Origin: Clostridia bacterium
GTDB taxonomy: Bacteria; Bacillota_A; Clostridia; Oscillospirales; CAG-272
DNA length: 64,000 nt
Reading direction: 5' to 3'
Assembly: GCA_017466455.1 (NCBI GenBank)
Contig: JAFTUD010000022.1
Span: forward strand, 1 to 64,000
Shown here in pieces: positions 63,852 through 64,000 of this stretch (positions are counted from its first letter, which is position 1; each line of letters opens with the position of its first letter). Under the pieces are notes generated by a model that saw only the letters and a program-made list of their open reading frames with translations, searched no databases and was not told where the DNA came from. The position numbers and the translations under genes were made by a program.

Positions 63852-64000
63852 CTAATGTTTTTTGTTAACTGCAGGATGCTTCATTTTATATTTGCCGACA
63901 TAGGCGCTAAGCAGGAAATAATAGTTATCTGCAAGGTAATTATAGCCACAGGGCACGCCCTCCTTGGTGCGCCAGTCTATGCTACAACAGTATCCCGGCA
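63852..64000 (-). CDS. 3' end of an unknown gene (partial)
   Basis: A minus-strand frame open from the window edge to a TAG at 63852 encodes a ~48-residue C-terminus ending YVGKYKMKHPAVNKKH, with CSIDWRTKEGVPCGYNYLAD before it. It is too short to assign. The stop codon sits in the 4-base loop of a perfect 8-bp hairpin CAAAAAAC/GTTTTTTG, like other gene ends here, which supports its being real. Confidence 0.5.
   Translation of the reverse strand, partial: PGYCCSIDWRTKEGVPCGYNYLADNYYFLLSAYVGKYKMKHPAVNKKH

Overview
The window looks like the replication-origin neighbourhood of a low-to-mid-GC, Gram-positive-type gut Clostridia genome, plausibly Oscillospirales or Christensenellales. The evidence is the order gyrA-gyrB-remB-recF-dnaN-dnaA, a two-ParB partition arm with four parS sites, rny/ymdB and recA/recX/rimO/pgsA clusters of Bacillus/Clostridium type, consensus sigma-A promoters, AAGGAG ribosome sites and lipoprotein signal peptides. 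Taxonomy below class is inference.

Layout. 1-3400 is the integrase end of an integrative element (leader peptide, sigma-like regulator, structured RNA candidate, MazF-like toxin, excisionase, tyrosine integrase) abutting tRNA-Ser(UGA). 4100-8900 holds a MORN-repeat protein, an XRE/zinc-ribbon membrane regulator that appears inserted into a terminator, an acyltransferase with a zinc finger, and an unknown protein. 9000-15360 is one operon of a GH3 beta-glucosidase, a GH106-like enzyme and two BspA-type leucine-rich proteins, none with a signal peptide. 15360-24000 has a TetR regulator facing a lipid kinase, a lipoprotein, then glycerate kinase, WalJ-like hydrolase, galactokinase, YmdB and RNase Y. 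24000-30500 has a flavin reductase-like protein, a GH78-like enzyme, methylglyoxal synthase and a CotH-family lipoprotein. 30500-46700 is the housekeeping block ending in dnaA, with a DnaA-box cluster (oriC) between dnaN and dnaA.

The most unusual gene content is 47500-56500, in the place where many Firmicutes carry rpmH-rnpA-yidC-jag. A minus-strand cluster with a consensus promoter encodes a Vps4-clade AAA+ ATPase with a MIT-like N-terminus, a small ESCRT-III/Snf7-like helical protein, two further helical proteins, a trypsin-like serine protease and a RuvB-like AAA+ ATPase. The protease and the RuvB-like ATPase share an N-terminal helical domain ending in FFGLxI. I read this as a candidate bacterial ESCRT-like membrane or filament remodelling system with its own protease; the function is inferred, not shown. 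Downstream lie a first ParB/Noc-like protein, parS sites, parA-parB, a small membrane protein and mscL.

The second unusual feature is between the genes. Intergenic space is filled by at least eight families of short structured repeats (E, T, S, H, M/heptamer, P, V, Q-type hairpins). Several show compensatory stem changes. Many are joined to genes by an inverted copy of the gene's own last codons, so that the stop codon sits in a hairpin loop. This suggests a common, undescribed mechanism of repeat attachment or 3' end formation.
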